Notes: a model not told the origin generated them from the sequence alone. Shown: positions 23,645-31,615, numbered from the stretch's first letter. The stretch: 51,274 nucleotides of DNA from an uncultured Bacteroidales bacterium (GCA_947179325.1 CAMXAU010000022.1:1-51274), one strand, 5' to 3'. A program made the numbers and translations.

Positions 23645-24175
23645 ATGAACAAAAATATTTTAATTGCCATTCTATTCCTTCTATGTGGTGTCTCAATCTA
23701 TATGAATATAAAAAATGCACAACAGATTGAAAAACTACAGAATGACATAGATATGTTACTCGCAGACGGTGATATGGATTTTCCTGAAAATGTACAGGAA
23801 TTAGGCGACAATATTATTTCATTCTATAATATGATTTTCGGCAAGGCTAATGAGTTTATTTCAGGAACATTGGACAAAGAGGCCAACATTAACATAAATA
23901 GCTAATACTTAATTGAAGACAGATATGTCATCGGTAAGGTTGTCGCTCCAGAAATCTCGGGAGTAGAGACTGGTAAGATTACCATCGATGTTGATGTCAA
24001 TCAAACCGGAACTGTAATCAAGACAAAAATCGATCTTTCAGCAACAACCATAAATGATGAAAGCACTATTGATGCGGCACGAAAAGCAGCACTTAAAACC
24101 CGTTTCAACATTTCCTTTGATGCCCCAAAACAACAAAACGGAAAAATCATTTACATTTATACAATGATGAACTAA
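23645..24175 (+). pseudogene. Membrane-anchored TonB-C-like protein, split by an in-frame stop
   Basis: The first 86 codons (23645-23905) encode an N-terminal membrane anchor (ILIAILFLLCGVSIYMNI) and a coiled-coil-like stretch, then hit a TAA at 23903-23905. The same frame stays open for 89 more codons to the TAA at 24173-24175. That part reads DRYVIGKVVAPEISGVETGK, GTVIKTKIDLSATT and DAARKAALKTRFNISFDAP, the pattern of TonB C-terminal domains in Bacteroidales (GxV..I.G.V..A.I...T.....L..AA..AA...RF). A single nonsense codon thus separates anchor and TonB-like domain. Either the gene is freshly inactivated, or the short form is made alone. The IS110 remnant begins at its 3' end. The TonB-like domain may have served in outer-membrane uptake or signalling. 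Confidence 0.6.
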
Positions 24176-24362
24176 AGCCTGTATTCAAATGTAGTACGTT
24201 CCGGCTCCATTTGATCAGTTGGTTGAATCCGGTCTTGTCGTTTGGGAACTTCACAGATTGTGTGCAGCATTCCATATCGCTCTCTGTAGGCATACATGAA
24301 CAGACAAGCATCAAACTTTTCTTTGGCGACATCAATTCCCACACATTGGTGAAACCATTGAT
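24170..24362 (-). pseudogene. IS110-family transposase, N-terminal remnant
   Basis: On the minus strand one frame begins CVGIDVAKEKFDACLFMYAY, the start of an IS110/DEDD transposase (the GIDVSK signature with its first catalytic Asp). A second frame continues with SVKFPNDKTGFNQLIKWSRN, which matches the following strand and helix of the same family. A frameshift therefore lies near 24260, and the rest of the element is gone. It abuts the end of the split TonB-like gene. Confidence 0.6.
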
Positions 24363-24577
24363 CGCCAGCTTACAATATCTATAGTCATTTGCAAAGGTAA
24401 GAGTCGACCCCTTTTAATGTTCTCACAACAAACGAACCCTATTGTGAATTGCTTCAAACTATTGCTAAAATATGTAAAAGTTCGGGTTTCCTATGTGAGT
24501 GAAGAGCTTTCCTGAATTTATGGCATTTCTTGGATTTTTGAAGGCAAACATTATTGGCACCCACCCGTTGTCTGACC

Positions 24578-25366
24578 TCACCTGCGCAGCAGACCGCGGC
24601 TTTCGAGCCACAGCAGGAAGAATTTGTCATAGACGGAATAGGAACCAAGGTCATTGGTGATGAAATCCTTGTCCAGAAGCCCCTTGACGGCAGAAGATAC
24701 GCTGCAGGAAGATAAAAAACGTATTTCTTTACAAATCTGCTTCCGGAGATTTCCCTGGCGTTCCTTTCAGATGCTATCGCCAGGGACACATCCCTCTGCT
24801 TTACCGGCATCTGATAGTGCAGGGATTCGTACGTGTCAGATGGCAGCCGGACTATGAAGTCTATAGCCTCGTCAATCATGTCTGTGCTGCATCTTTCTCC
24901 GGTGTCAGTACGTGAAAAAGTACATTGAGCACCCTGTGTATGTAGCTTGTGACAGCATCAAAACGTGAATAAAGGATTCCTACGACATCCGGGTCTATGC
25001 TCCTGCCCCTTTCACTGAATTTCTCTATGGCAAATTCAGTGTACTTCTGGAGTGACAGAGGCTTCAGGTTCATTATAGTGACTCCCTGGTAGAACGGTCT
25101 GGAAGGGGAGGTGAATATCCCGTCCATAAGATGCCTGTGGCTTCCTGAGAAGATGAAATGGGCATTGGTCGTCTGCTGGAACTCATCGATAGCCACTATG
25201 CAGGGACGGTCTGCCGACTGGAGGTAAGAGAATATTTCGTTCTCGGAGATATGAGCGCGACATTGTGCTCATTTGTAAGGAGTGACCTCAGGTCCTCGGT
25301 CTCCTCCACTCTGTCGCAGAAATATTCTGCACCTGCATATCCGTTGGTGACAAATGGATTTCTCAT
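24578..25366 (-). pseudogene. Bacteroidales AAA ATPase pseudogene lacking Walker A
   Basis: The minus strand from the ATG at 25366 reads MRNPFVTNGYAGAEYFCDRV, the typical start of a Bacteroidales AAA ATPase family (archaeal-ATPase-like, about 370 residues). After LRSLLTNEHNVALIS the text jumps to ENEIFSYLQSADRPCIVAID, so the phosphate-binding loop and what follows it are deleted. It resumes with FQQTTNAHFIFSGSHRHLMD, GIFTSPSRPFYQGV and LQKYTEFAIEKFSERGRS. After about 24880 a frame change leads to AIDFIVRLPSDTYESLHYQM and then, in yet another frame, VKGLLDKDFITNDLGSYSVY and a stop at 24578. Several deletions and frameshifts make it non-functional. Confidence 0.7.
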
Positions 25367-25587
25367 TGCGTGGAATTTTTCTCCAAAGATAATGAATTTT
25401 TCTCATCGTCATAAAATGATAATCATAAAATGACGATGAACAGTAAGGGGCCCTTATGCTGATAAACTGTCCTGTCAGCTCCGTCTTACTCTATTTATGT
25501 CTTCCAGTGCAAATGAGCATAACTGTGCAGCGTATCAAAAGGACTTGTATATCGGATAGGAAACTGTACAAGTTCCGCGCATAGAAT

Positions 25588-26052
25588 CTAAAAAATCTTG
25601 TCATACCACCCGCTGACGTCCTCGCTGATTGCTTCGTGGTTTTCGCATATTATGTCAACCAGTTTCAGTTTTGCGCGTTGGCTTTTATATTTGTTGCTTG
25701 TAAAGTAGCCGTAGAATTTGCCGTTCTTGTCAACCAGGATAGGAGGATAGGATGCATAGTCGTTGAATGGGCTGCAGGTGTTGTATTTGCTGCCGTAGGT
25801 TCCATATTGGTTCCAGATGGATTTTGAGTTGTAACGGCTTCCGTATTTCCCGTACTGGTTCCATATTGACTCGGAGTCGTATTTGCTGGCGTTCAGCTTT
25901 CCGAGATATTCGTCATTGTCTTTGCCACCGTAAATCAGAAGTGTTGTACTGCCTAAAGGCAGATTATAGCTGTAGTTTTCTTCTGATATTGTCATTTTTG
26001 AGCATCCGAGTGACAATATCGTTGTAATCAATATTTTGAAAAAAGCCTTCAT
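25588..26052 (-). CDS. Lipoprotein with SIWNQYGxYGS repeats
   Basis: A 154-residue lipoprotein starting at the ATG at 26052. The signal ends in ILSLGC, a lipobox, so the mature protein is lipid-anchored at Cys17. Residues about 60-110 carry tandem repeats YDSESIWNQYGKYGSRY, NSKSIWNQYGTYGSKYN and a degenerate TCSPFNDYASY. PPILVDKNGKFYGYFTSNKY follows, a pattern found in scattered small proteins of many phyla, some of them near phage-like genes. No enzyme motif is visible. It is a single gene at the left edge of the GC-richer region. I do not know the function; the repeats suggest binding to a surface or polymer. Confidence 0.78.
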   Translation of the reverse strand: MKAFFKILITTILSLGCSKMTISEENYSYNLPLGSTTLLIYGGKDNDEYLGKLNASKYDSESIWNQYGKYGSRYNSKSIWNQYGTYGSKYNTCSPFNDYASYPPILVDKNGKFYGYFTSNKYKSQRAKLKLVDIICENHEAISEDVSGWYDKIF

Positions 26053-26344
26053 GATGTTCTTGTTTATGGTGAGCATTAAATATTTACAATCGCTTGTTGG
26101 AGTGTATATATTGCCTATAATTCATCGTCGCTTTGAAGATGGGGCGGCCTATCGTTTTTGTGAGGCTGTAGGCATTGGAGGATATGCCTATATCATGGCC
26201 TTGCAGCTGCTGGGGGACAATGACCTGTACATGAAGGCAGGAAGAACAGATGATCATCCCGCTACAGCTTATAGGATAGGGCTTCTGAAATATCTATACT
26301 CTATAGAGTATTCAGCCCATTGCTCTCAAGGAACTCATCGATGA
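26051..26344 (+). CDS. Possible small protein or remnant, plus strand
   Basis: The gap between the lipoprotein and the hydrolase holds an uninterrupted plus-strand frame. It could begin at the ATG at 26051 or 26054 and gives roughly 97 residues. Part of it looks coding (AAYRFCEAVGIGGYAYIMAL and KAGRTDDHPATAYRIGLLKY), while the minus strand there is broken by stops. It overlaps the hydrolase 3' end. I do not recognise it, and it may be chance or the tail of a lost gene. Confidence is low. Confidence 0.25.
   Translation: MMFLFMVSIKYLQSLVGVYILPIIHRRFEDGAAYRFCEAVGIGGYAYIMALQLLGDNDLYMKAGRTDDHPATAYRIGLLKYLYSIEYSAHCSQGTHR
26296..26311. repeat. Perfect 16-bp palindrome at the hydrolase stop codon
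   Basis: ATACTCTATAGAGTAT at 26296-26311 equals its own reverse complement and spans the stop codon of the minus-strand hydrolase (26301-26303). It could be a protein-binding site or a cruciform; no T-run supports a terminator. Confidence 0.5.
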
Positions 26345-27122
26345 GCATCTGGGTTTCTTCGGGCTGGTCGGAGTTGGCCTGGTGGCCTGCGTCGATGAGG
26401 GTTTCAAGCTTTATGCCTGTCTCTTTGCTCCATGTCTGGTTGCATCTATCTATGGCCTTGAAATAGTTGTGGTCACCGCGTATCAGCAGGGCCGGGCAGG
26501 TGATCTTGTATGGGAGACCAGCATCGATGGCTCCAAGAAGGTTCCTGAAAGTATGTCCTATGAGATTGATATAGTATTCCTTTTCGTAGGAAAGCATCAT
26601 CTCCAGCATACCGGCCTGCGCCAGAACTGTCAATGAACTGTTGTCAGGCACTTTTTTCAGGAGACGTCCCCATGAAAAAATCTTGAGTATCTTCTCTATG
26701 TTCTTGAGTACCCATATCTCCCTTGACGTAAAATTCCCTTCCTTGAGCGGGACAGAGTTGATTGATACGAATCCGGATGCCCTTTCAGGATACCGTTCAA
26801 TATAGCATTGCGCAAGACATCCTCCCATGGACGCGCCGATCAGCACTATATTTTCCGCTTTTTCCATGCAGAGTATGCATTCCAGCCATTCAGCACATTC
26901 CATGAGTGTGAAGTCAAGGCTGAAAGGCCTAGACTTTCCGTGTGCAGGTGGATCCCATACGAACAGATTGTATTTTTCATAGAAATAGTCAATCTCCAGC
27001 AAGTACTGTCTGGCATCAGCTGCCACTCCAGGCAGGAATACAAGGGTTGTCCTCTCGGGCTGGAATTTATTTACCCAATAAGTCAGTTTACCGCGTGGGG
27101 TGGAGAATGTCTTTACTTGCAT
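26301..27122 (-). CDS. Alpha/beta-fold hydrolase
   Basis: A 273-residue alpha/beta hydrolase. The oxyanion region LVFLPGVAADARQYL (about 28-42) is followed by the nucleophile elbow IGASMGGCLAQ (serine near residue 97), a later acid in LIRGDHNYF (about 220) and the catalytic histidine in DAGHQANSDQPEE (about 246). A GKSRPFSLDF segment after WDPPAHG matches the family as well. There is no signal peptide, so it is cytosolic. It could be an esterase, lipase-like or C-C hydrolase; the substrate is not evident. It is a single gene with its own promoter and an inverted repeat in its leader. The stop codon lies within a 16-bp palindrome. Confidence 0.88.
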   Translation of the reverse strand: MQVKTFSTPRGKLTYWVNKFQPERTTLVFLPGVAADARQYLLEIDYFYEKYNLFVWDPPAHGKSRPFSLDFTLMECAEWLECILCMEKAENIVLIGASMGGCLAQCYIERYPERASGFVSINSVPLKEGNFTSREIWVLKNIEKILKIFSWGRLLKKVPDNSSLTVLAQAGMLEMMLSYEKEYYINLIGHTFRNLLGAIDAGLPYKITCPALLIRGDHNYFKAIDRCNQTWSKETGIKLETLIDAGHQANSDQPEETQMLIDEFLESNGLNTL

Positions 27123-27212
27123 TGTGTTTAGCTGTATTGTTGTGTATCAATGTCTTGCCTGCCATCTCCTGTGAACTGCAAGAGGGCTGCGTTTTTTAGG
27201 GCCGTAAAATTA

Positions 27213-27239
27213 AGTATTATTCAGTAATACTCAAAATTA
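27213..27239 (-). promoter_or_regulatory. Promoter -7 box and inverted repeat of the hydrolase gene
   Basis: On the minus strand TAATTTTG (27232-27239) matches TAnnTTTG. Directly downstream lies the inverted repeat AGTATTA (27213-27219) / TAATACT (27225-27231) with a 5-base loop, overlapping the expected transcription start. It may be an operator. The leader would be about 100 bases long. Confidence 0.5.
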
Positions 27240-27395
27240 TCTGCCCGGCTTTTATTTGCTTTCTTTACTGATTCATGTGCTGTGGAATCTGGCTGAAATA
27301 TCTATCTTTGCGTTTCTGTTCCCCTGGACTGTGCCGGTGGCTCCGTCATTTGCCATCTCCGGACCCTTGGTGGGCGGCAGTAAATTTAAACCAGT

Positions 27396-28055
27396 ATGAT
27401 ACAGGAAGAAAAATACCCAGGACTGCGTAAGTATATTGCAGAAGAGATTATTCCCAGATATGACCATTTTGACAAAGGGCATCGCCGGGACCATGCTGAG
27501 ACGGTGATAAGCCAGGCTATGTCGCTCTGTGTGCATTATGATGTCAATCCCGCCATGGTCTATACCGCTGCTGCGTACCATGATACCGGGCTTTGCGAGG
27601 ACAGGAAGACTCACCATGTCGTGTCTGCGCGTATAATACGTGAGGATATCAATCTGAGGAAATGGTTCAGCGAGGATGAGATTGAGACCATTGCGGATGC
27701 CGCGGAAGACCACAGGGCTTCTCTCGGGCATGCCCCGAGGACAATATACGGCAAGCTTATCGCGGAATCTGACCGTCTTATCGTTCCCGGGACTGTTATC
27801 AGGAGGACTGTCCAATATGGCCTGGCACATTATCCGGAGCTTGATATGGAGGGGCATTACATGCGCACTGTGGAGCATCTGGACGAGAAATATGGGGAGG
27901 GCGGCTATCTGCAGCTGTGGATTCCGGAGTCTCCGAATGCCTTGCGCCTGGCGGAGCTGAGGGCAATAATCAGTGACAGGGCAAGGCTCAGGCAGTGCTT
28001 TGAAATGATTTATGCAGAGGAAACTTCCTGCGCTTCCTCTGCTGGATCTCTGTAG
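27396..28055 (+). CDS. HD-domain hydrolase
   Basis: A 219-residue HD-superfamily metal hydrolase. Metal ligands are visible in order: HRRDH (His29, His33), AYHDTGL (His62-Asp63), a THH pair (73-74), AEDHR (Asp105-His106) and ESDRL (Asp126). Such YedJ/HDIG-like proteins cleave phosphoesters, often of nucleotides. No membrane segment is seen. It converges with the DUF4252 gene, ending 15 bases from it. The substrate is unknown. All expected ligands are present, so the enzyme should be active. Confidence 0.88.
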   Translation: MIQEEKYPGLRKYIAEEIIPRYDHFDKGHRRDHAETVISQAMSLCVHYDVNPAMVYTAAAYHDTGLCEDRKTHHVVSARIIREDINLRKWFSEDEIETIADAAEDHRASLGHAPRTIYGKLIAESDRLIVPGTVIRRTVQYGLAHYPELDMEGHYMRTVEHLDEKYGEGGYLQLWIPESPNALRLAELRAIISDRARLRQCFEMIYAEETSCASSAGSL

Positions 28056-28069
28056 ATTGCCGGTGATGT

Positions 28070-28552
28070 TTAGTTTACAGTCTGTCCGAGGAGTTTCTCC
28101 AGCTGTTTCTGCTCCATCTGGCCATCAAGGCATATGAATGTGCATTCGCTTTTCTCGTAGGCCAGCAATACGAAGCTGGTGACGATGTCCTTGTGTGAAA
28201 CCACATATATGCGTATGGTCTCCCCGTCATCTTTTGCCTCCATGAGTATCTCGTACGAGCCGGCATTGACGAATGATTCAACGTCTTTCTTGATGTCTGA
28301 ATTTATGTCAATGTTCTCGCTGCTGATAAGGTACATTCCAGTGAGTGACCTTATTACAGGTGTGAGGTTTAGGCCGCCATCTCCGACTTCCATGTCCGGG
28401 AGCCTTCCCATCATGCGGAACATGGCCGGGGAGATGTATACTGCACTGACATTCTTTGCGTCTGAATATTTCTTGTAGATGCTTTTTCCGTCTTGTGCGA
28501 AACCTGTGGCTGCAATGAGTATCATGGCAGCGATTATAAATATCTTTTTCAT
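28070..28552 (-). CDS. DUF4252 exported protein (last gene of sigma operon)
   Basis: A 160-residue protein starting at the ATG at 28552 with a signal peptide (MKKIFIIAAMILIAATGFAQ) cleaved after FAQ. The mature part is of the DUF4252 type found in Bacteroidales, with YVVSHKDIVTSFVLLAYE and ECTFICLDGQMEQKQLEKLL near the end. The function of DUF4252 is unknown. It resembles the lipoprotein at 29537-30064 of the same operon, suggesting duplication. It lies 43 bases downstream of the putative anti-sigma gene. The usual arrangement next to an ECF sigma factor points to an envelope-stress or surface-sensing role. Confidence 0.8.
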   Translation of the reverse strand: MKKIFIIAAMILIAATGFAQDGKSIYKKYSDAKNVSAVYISPAMFRMMGRLPDMEVGDGGLNLTPVIRSLTGMYLISSENIDINSDIKKDVESFVNAGSYEILMEAKDDGETIRIYVVSHKDIVTSFVLLAYEKSECTFICLDGQMEQKQLEKLLGQTVN

Positions 28553-28595
28553 GTCGTTTAAATTTAATCTTCTTTTGTGTCTTATGTGTGCCCGG

Positions 28596-29021
28596 CTATC
28601 TTCCATATACGCTGCCTGCCTTCTCTATGACAGGCTCTGCTGCCGAGGCGATTTCAATTCCCTTGTCCATCTTTGATGAAATGTATGAGAATGTCCTTTC
28701 AAGCTCAGCGTATGCCATGAGCGGGTCTTCAAACGTGTCTTTGGGCTGCTGGCTATGGAAAAACACCGGTATGGCCAAGCATGCGGCTACGGCGGCTGCA
28801 GCTGCGTAAGGGAGGTAGCGCCTCAGCCTTGGCTGGCCTGTCTCCGTCTTGCTGACGGATTCCTCTCCGAACTGTCCGGCGGCGACTGTCGAGTGTATCC
28901 TGCCGGCAACGCTTTCCGGAACTTCAATGGAGCTGTCGCGGGCTATTGCTTCAAGGGCATCGAGGCCCATTTCTTCTATCTCTTTTAGACTTTTCATACC
29001 TTGTAGTTTTTCATGTGCCAT
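28596..29021 (-). CDS. Putative anti-sigma factor, single-pass membrane protein
   Basis: A 141-residue protein with a cytoplasmic N-terminus of about 65 residues, a basic RRY before one hydrophobic segment (YLPYAAAAAVAACLAIPVFF, about 69-88), and a periplasmic C-terminus of about 50 residues. This topology and its position 21 bases after the ECF sigma gene fit an anti-sigma factor that holds the sigma factor at the membrane. There is no zinc-binding HxxxCxxC, so it is not a ZAS-type anti-sigma. I infer the role from gene order and topology. Confidence 0.7.
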   Translation of the reverse strand: MAHEKLQGMKSLKEIEEMGLDALEAIARDSSIEVPESVAGRIHSTVAAGQFGEESVSKTETGQPRLRRYLPYAAAAAVAACLAIPVFFHSQQPKDTFEDPLMAYAELERTFSYISSKMDKGIEIASAAEPVIEKAGSVYGR

Positions 29022-29042
29022 TCCTGGCCGTCAATCCACGCT

Positions 29043-29537
29043 TTACAGTAATTTCTTTAATGTCTTTCTCGCCTGGCTCAGCAGAACCCTTACTGTCAGG
29101 TTGCTCATCCCTGTCCTTGCCGAGATCTCGTCATTGGACAATTCTCCGGATATTCTCAGCAGCAGGACTTCTCTCTGGCTTTTGGGCAGCCTGTCTATTG
29201 CGCCCGCAATACGTTTCATTGTCTCTTGCCCGATTATCCCGTCATCCGGGTGCCCGCCTGCAGTGATATTTTCATGAAGTTCTGCAAGTCCAGGGCTTCT
29301 TGATGCCTGGCGGATTCTGTCTATGCAGATGTTTTTCATGAGTTTCATGCAATAGGCCATCGGGTTGTTGACAGTGTCGAGGGTTTCCCTGGAATTCCAT
29401 AGCTTGATATACAGGTCCTGGAGGGCGTCCTCGGCATCGGCCTGTGACTCCAGGATGTAGAATGCAATCCTGTATAGCCCGTCGCCAAGAGGAATATATG
29501 TGTCTATGAATTCCTTTCCTGTCATCTCCAGGGACAT
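29043..29537 (-). CDS. ECF RNA polymerase sigma factor
   Basis: A 164-residue ECF sigma factor. Region 2 spans about 10-80, with DAEDALQDLYIKLWNSRETL and NPMAYCMKLMKNICIDRIR. Region 4 (about 105-160) has LPKSQREVLLLRISGELSND and the helix-turn-helix EISARTGMSNLTVRVLLSQA. The ATG at 29537 overlaps the stop of the upstream DUF4252 gene (TAATG), so translation is coupled. It likely directs transcription of this operon and possibly other genes in response to a cue sensed by the DUF4252 proteins and the anti-sigma protein. Confidence 0.9.
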   Translation of the reverse strand: MSLEMTGKEFIDTYIPLGDGLYRIAFYILESQADAEDALQDLYIKLWNSRETLDTVNNPMAYCMKLMKNICIDRIRQASRSPGLAELHENITAGGHPDDGIIGQETMKRIAGAIDRLPKSQREVLLLRISGELSNDEISARTGMSNLTVRVLLSQARKTLKKLL

Positions 29538-30064
29538 TAATTGTTTGCGGCGAACATGCCGGAAATCTCCATGATGCTGTCTGTCGGGATGCTGCCGAAG
29601 AGGCATATCAGCGCACAGTCGGCCGGTGCATACATTATGATATCGTGTATGGTATTGCCATTGGGGGCTAAGGAACCGTATATCTTCATCGAGCTGCTGT
29701 CGTCTTTCATCTCCATGAGCATCTCGGATGATTCAAGTATCTTTTCGAGCCTGGAGTTGAAACTGTCACGGGTCCTGCTGTTGCAGCTGTCGTAGCTTAC
29801 GATTGCCATCTTGTTAATGCCTTTCATCATTTTCTCGGCTTTGCGTGCATCGCAGTCGTCTTCAGCTGCTGCGGCAACCTTGACTGCACCCTTCATGATT
29901 GAAGTCCCGAATGAACCGATCCTTATTGCCTCGAATCCGTCCTTTCCGCTGTATTCACTGACAAGTTCCATCAGCCTGTCATTCTGGCATCCTGTCTTCT
30001 TTGTCTGTGCGCATCCTGTAATGCATATTGCGAGCATCAGGAGTGCTATGGTAAATCTTTTCAT
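29537..30064 (-). CDS. DUF4252 lipoprotein (first gene of sigma operon)
   Basis: A 175-residue lipoprotein from the ATG at 30064. The signal MKRFTIALLMLAICITGC ends in the lipobox ITGC. The mature region is DUF4252-like, with ECKRIGSFG-type strands (AIRIGSFGTSIM), an AEKMMKGINKMAIVSYDSC middle and DIIMYAPADCALICLFGSIP near the end. The stop overlaps the sigma start by one base. The frame is open far upstream to 30286, but only this start gives a signal peptide. It is the first gene of a four-gene operon (DUF4252, ECF sigma, putative anti-sigma, DUF4252). Confidence 0.8.
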   Translation of the reverse strand: MKRFTIALLMLAICITGCAQTKKTGCQNDRLMELVSEYSGKDGFEAIRIGSFGTSIMKGAVKVAAAAEDDCDARKAEKMMKGINKMAIVSYDSCNSRTRDSFNSRLEKILESSEMLMEMKDDSSSMKIYGSLAPNGNTIHDIIMYAPADCALICLFGSIPTDSIMEISGMFAANN

Positions 30065-30315
30065 TTTTTTTCTGTTTTCTGTGCCTGGCCTGCCCATGAT
30101 GCCTTTCTTTCTGCATTCCCGGGCCATGTGGCCGGCTGGTTTAACAATGGTCTGTTTCCGGATGCATGCCGGAGTATTGCGCGCTGGAACCTGATTCCGG
30201 CAATATAGACGCAAGATAATCAAAATTGTTAACGGGAAAAATGAAAATATTCTATATAGATTTAAAAATAATCCTGAGATTCTCATCTGAAGGGCTGATA
30301 TCTTATGGAAACATT

Positions 30316-30323
30316 TATATTTG
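30316..30323 (+). promoter_or_regulatory. Promoter -7 box of the dehydrogenase gene
   Basis: TATATTTG matches TAnnTTTG exactly. Transcription would start near 30330, so the 70-base element at 30341-30410 would lie in the leader RNA. No -33 box is apparent. Confidence 0.5.
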
Positions 30324-30330
30324 CATCATC

Positions 30331-30420
30331 TTAAAATAAACGATTAAGCCGAGAGCAGAGACAAAGTTTACTTTGGCTATGTGAGGCGTTAGTGTTTGTA
30401 AAACGTAGTTTTAAAATAAA
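30331..30420 (+). repeat. 70-base element flanked by 10-bp direct repeats, structured leader candidate
   Basis: TTAAAATAAA occurs at 30331-30340 and again at 30411-30420, enclosing 70 bases. The interior can fold: CAAAGT (30362-30367) pairs with ACTTTG (30370-30375), and AGC (30347-30349) with GCT (30376-30378). It could be a small insertion with duplicated target, or a structured 5' leader of the dehydrogenase mRNA. Confidence 0.4.
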
Positions 30421-30426
30421 GTGGAA

Positions 30427-31485
30427 ATGCTTGCATATACCTATATTGAAAAAGGCCGGTTCGGATTAATGGAAAAACCGCTGCCTGTACTGCACAGTTC
30501 GCGTGACGCCATCGTGCGCGTAACCCTCGGGAGCATCTGCACCAGTGACCTGCACATCAGACACGGGAGTGTGCCGAGGGCTGTTCCCGGAATTACTGTA
30601 GGGCATGAGATGGTCGGGATTGTTGAGCAGGTGGGAGAGGACGTGACTTCCGTGAAGCCTGGAGACAGGGTGGTGGTGAATGTGGAGACCTTCTGCGGCG
30701 AGTGCTTCTTCTGCCGCAGGGGCTATGTCAACAACTGCACTGACCCTGACGGGGGATGGGCACTCGGATGCCGTATTGACGGAGGACAGGCTGAGTTTGT
30801 GAGAGTGCCTTATGCCGACCAGGGATTGACTAAGATTCCGGATTCTGTCACTGACGAACAGGCATTGTTTGTCGGGGATGTGCTTGCCACGGGATTCTGG
30901 GCTGCACGCATTTCTGACATATCTGAGGACGATACAGTCCTGATAATCGGTGCCGGGCCTACCGGAATCTGCACTTTGCTGTGCGTCATGCTGAAGAGGC
31001 CGCGCTGCATAATCGTATGTGAAAAATCTCCTGAAAGGGCCGCCTTTATAAGGGAGCACTATCCGGATGTGATTGTGGCAGGGCCGGAAGACTGCCGTTC
31101 CGTTGTCCTGGAGAACAGTTTGCATGGAGGGGCGGATGTTGTTCTGGAAGTGGCAGGTTCGGAGGATACTTTCCGTATGGCATGGGAATGTGCACGTCCG
31201 AACGCTACGGTTACTGTTGTTGCCCTGTATGACCGTCCGCAGGTCCTTCCTCTGCCGCAGATGTACGGCAAGAACCTGACGTTCAAGACCGGAGGGGTCG
31301 ACGGATGCGACTGCCGGGAGATTCTGCAGCTGATAGAGGAGGGGAGGATTGATACTTTGCCTCTTATTACGCACCGTTTCCCGCTGGACCGTATAGATGA
31401 GGCCTACAGGATATTCGGGAACCGTCTGGACGGAGTCATTAAGGTGGCTGTGGAGCCTGTCCGCAATCAGGTAGACAAGGTGTAG
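30427..31485 (+). CDS. Zinc-dependent alcohol dehydrogenase (MDR family)
   Basis: A 352-residue medium-chain dehydrogenase/reductase. The GroES-like domain has SICTSDLHIRHG (catalytic zinc cysteine), VGHEMVGIVEQVG (GHE), and the structural zinc loop ETFCGECFFCRRGYVNNC with four cysteines. The Rossmann domain follows, with VLIIGAGPTGICTLL (about 174-188) for NAD(P) binding and VVLEVAGSEDTF. The start is the ATG at 30427; a GTG at 30421 would add two residues. It likely oxidises a secondary alcohol or reduces a ketone; the threonine/sorbitol dehydrogenase branch is closest by eye. It is a single gene. Confidence 0.9.
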   Translation: MLAYTYIEKGRFGLMEKPLPVLHSSRDAIVRVTLGSICTSDLHIRHGSVPRAVPGITVGHEMVGIVEQVGEDVTSVKPGDRVVVNVETFCGECFFCRRGYVNNCTDPDGGWALGCRIDGGQAEFVRVPYADQGLTKIPDSVTDEQALFVGDVLATGFWAARISDISEDDTVLIIGAGPTGICTLLCVMLKRPRCIIVCEKSPERAAFIREHYPDVIVAGPEDCRSVVLENSLHGGADVVLEVAGSEDTFRMAWECARPNATVTVVALYDRPQVLPLPQMYGKNLTFKTGGVDGCDCREILQLIEEGRIDTLPLITHRFPLDRIDEAYRIFGNRLDGVIKVAVEPVRNQVDKV

Positions 31486-31504
31486 CGTCCGCTTTATTGA
31501 AAAT

Positions 31505-31535
31505 GTTGATAATCCGATTTAATTTATTACCTTTG
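31505..31535 (+). promoter_or_regulatory. Promoter of the FAD oxidoreductase gene
   Basis: TACCTTTG (31528-31535) matches TAnnTTTG, and GTTG at 31505-31508 lies 19 bases upstream as a -33 box. Transcription would start near 31542, leaving a leader of about 74 bases. Confidence 0.6.
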
Positions 31536-31615
31536 AAAGATTTGTCCCGAAGTTGGCATTGGATATGATAATGGACCTGGAACAGGTGTACTATAATCAC
31601 ATAATCAATTGAAAA

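Larger units (their letters stand above)
30065..30426. other. Divergent intergenic region (DUF4252 operon / dehydrogenase)
   Basis: About 360 bases without a gene. It holds an exact -7 box TATATTTG at 30316-30323 reading towards the dehydrogenase, and a 70-base element at 30341-30410 flanked by 10-base direct repeats. No clear TAnnTTTG box is seen for the minus-strand sigma operon, which may use its own ECF sigma factor. Confidence 0.5.

Noticed and set aside
30466..31374. Long minus-strand open frame opposite the dehydrogenase
   Set aside because: It is antisense to a clear MDR dehydrogenase; its translation shows no recognisable motif and follows from GC-rich codon use.
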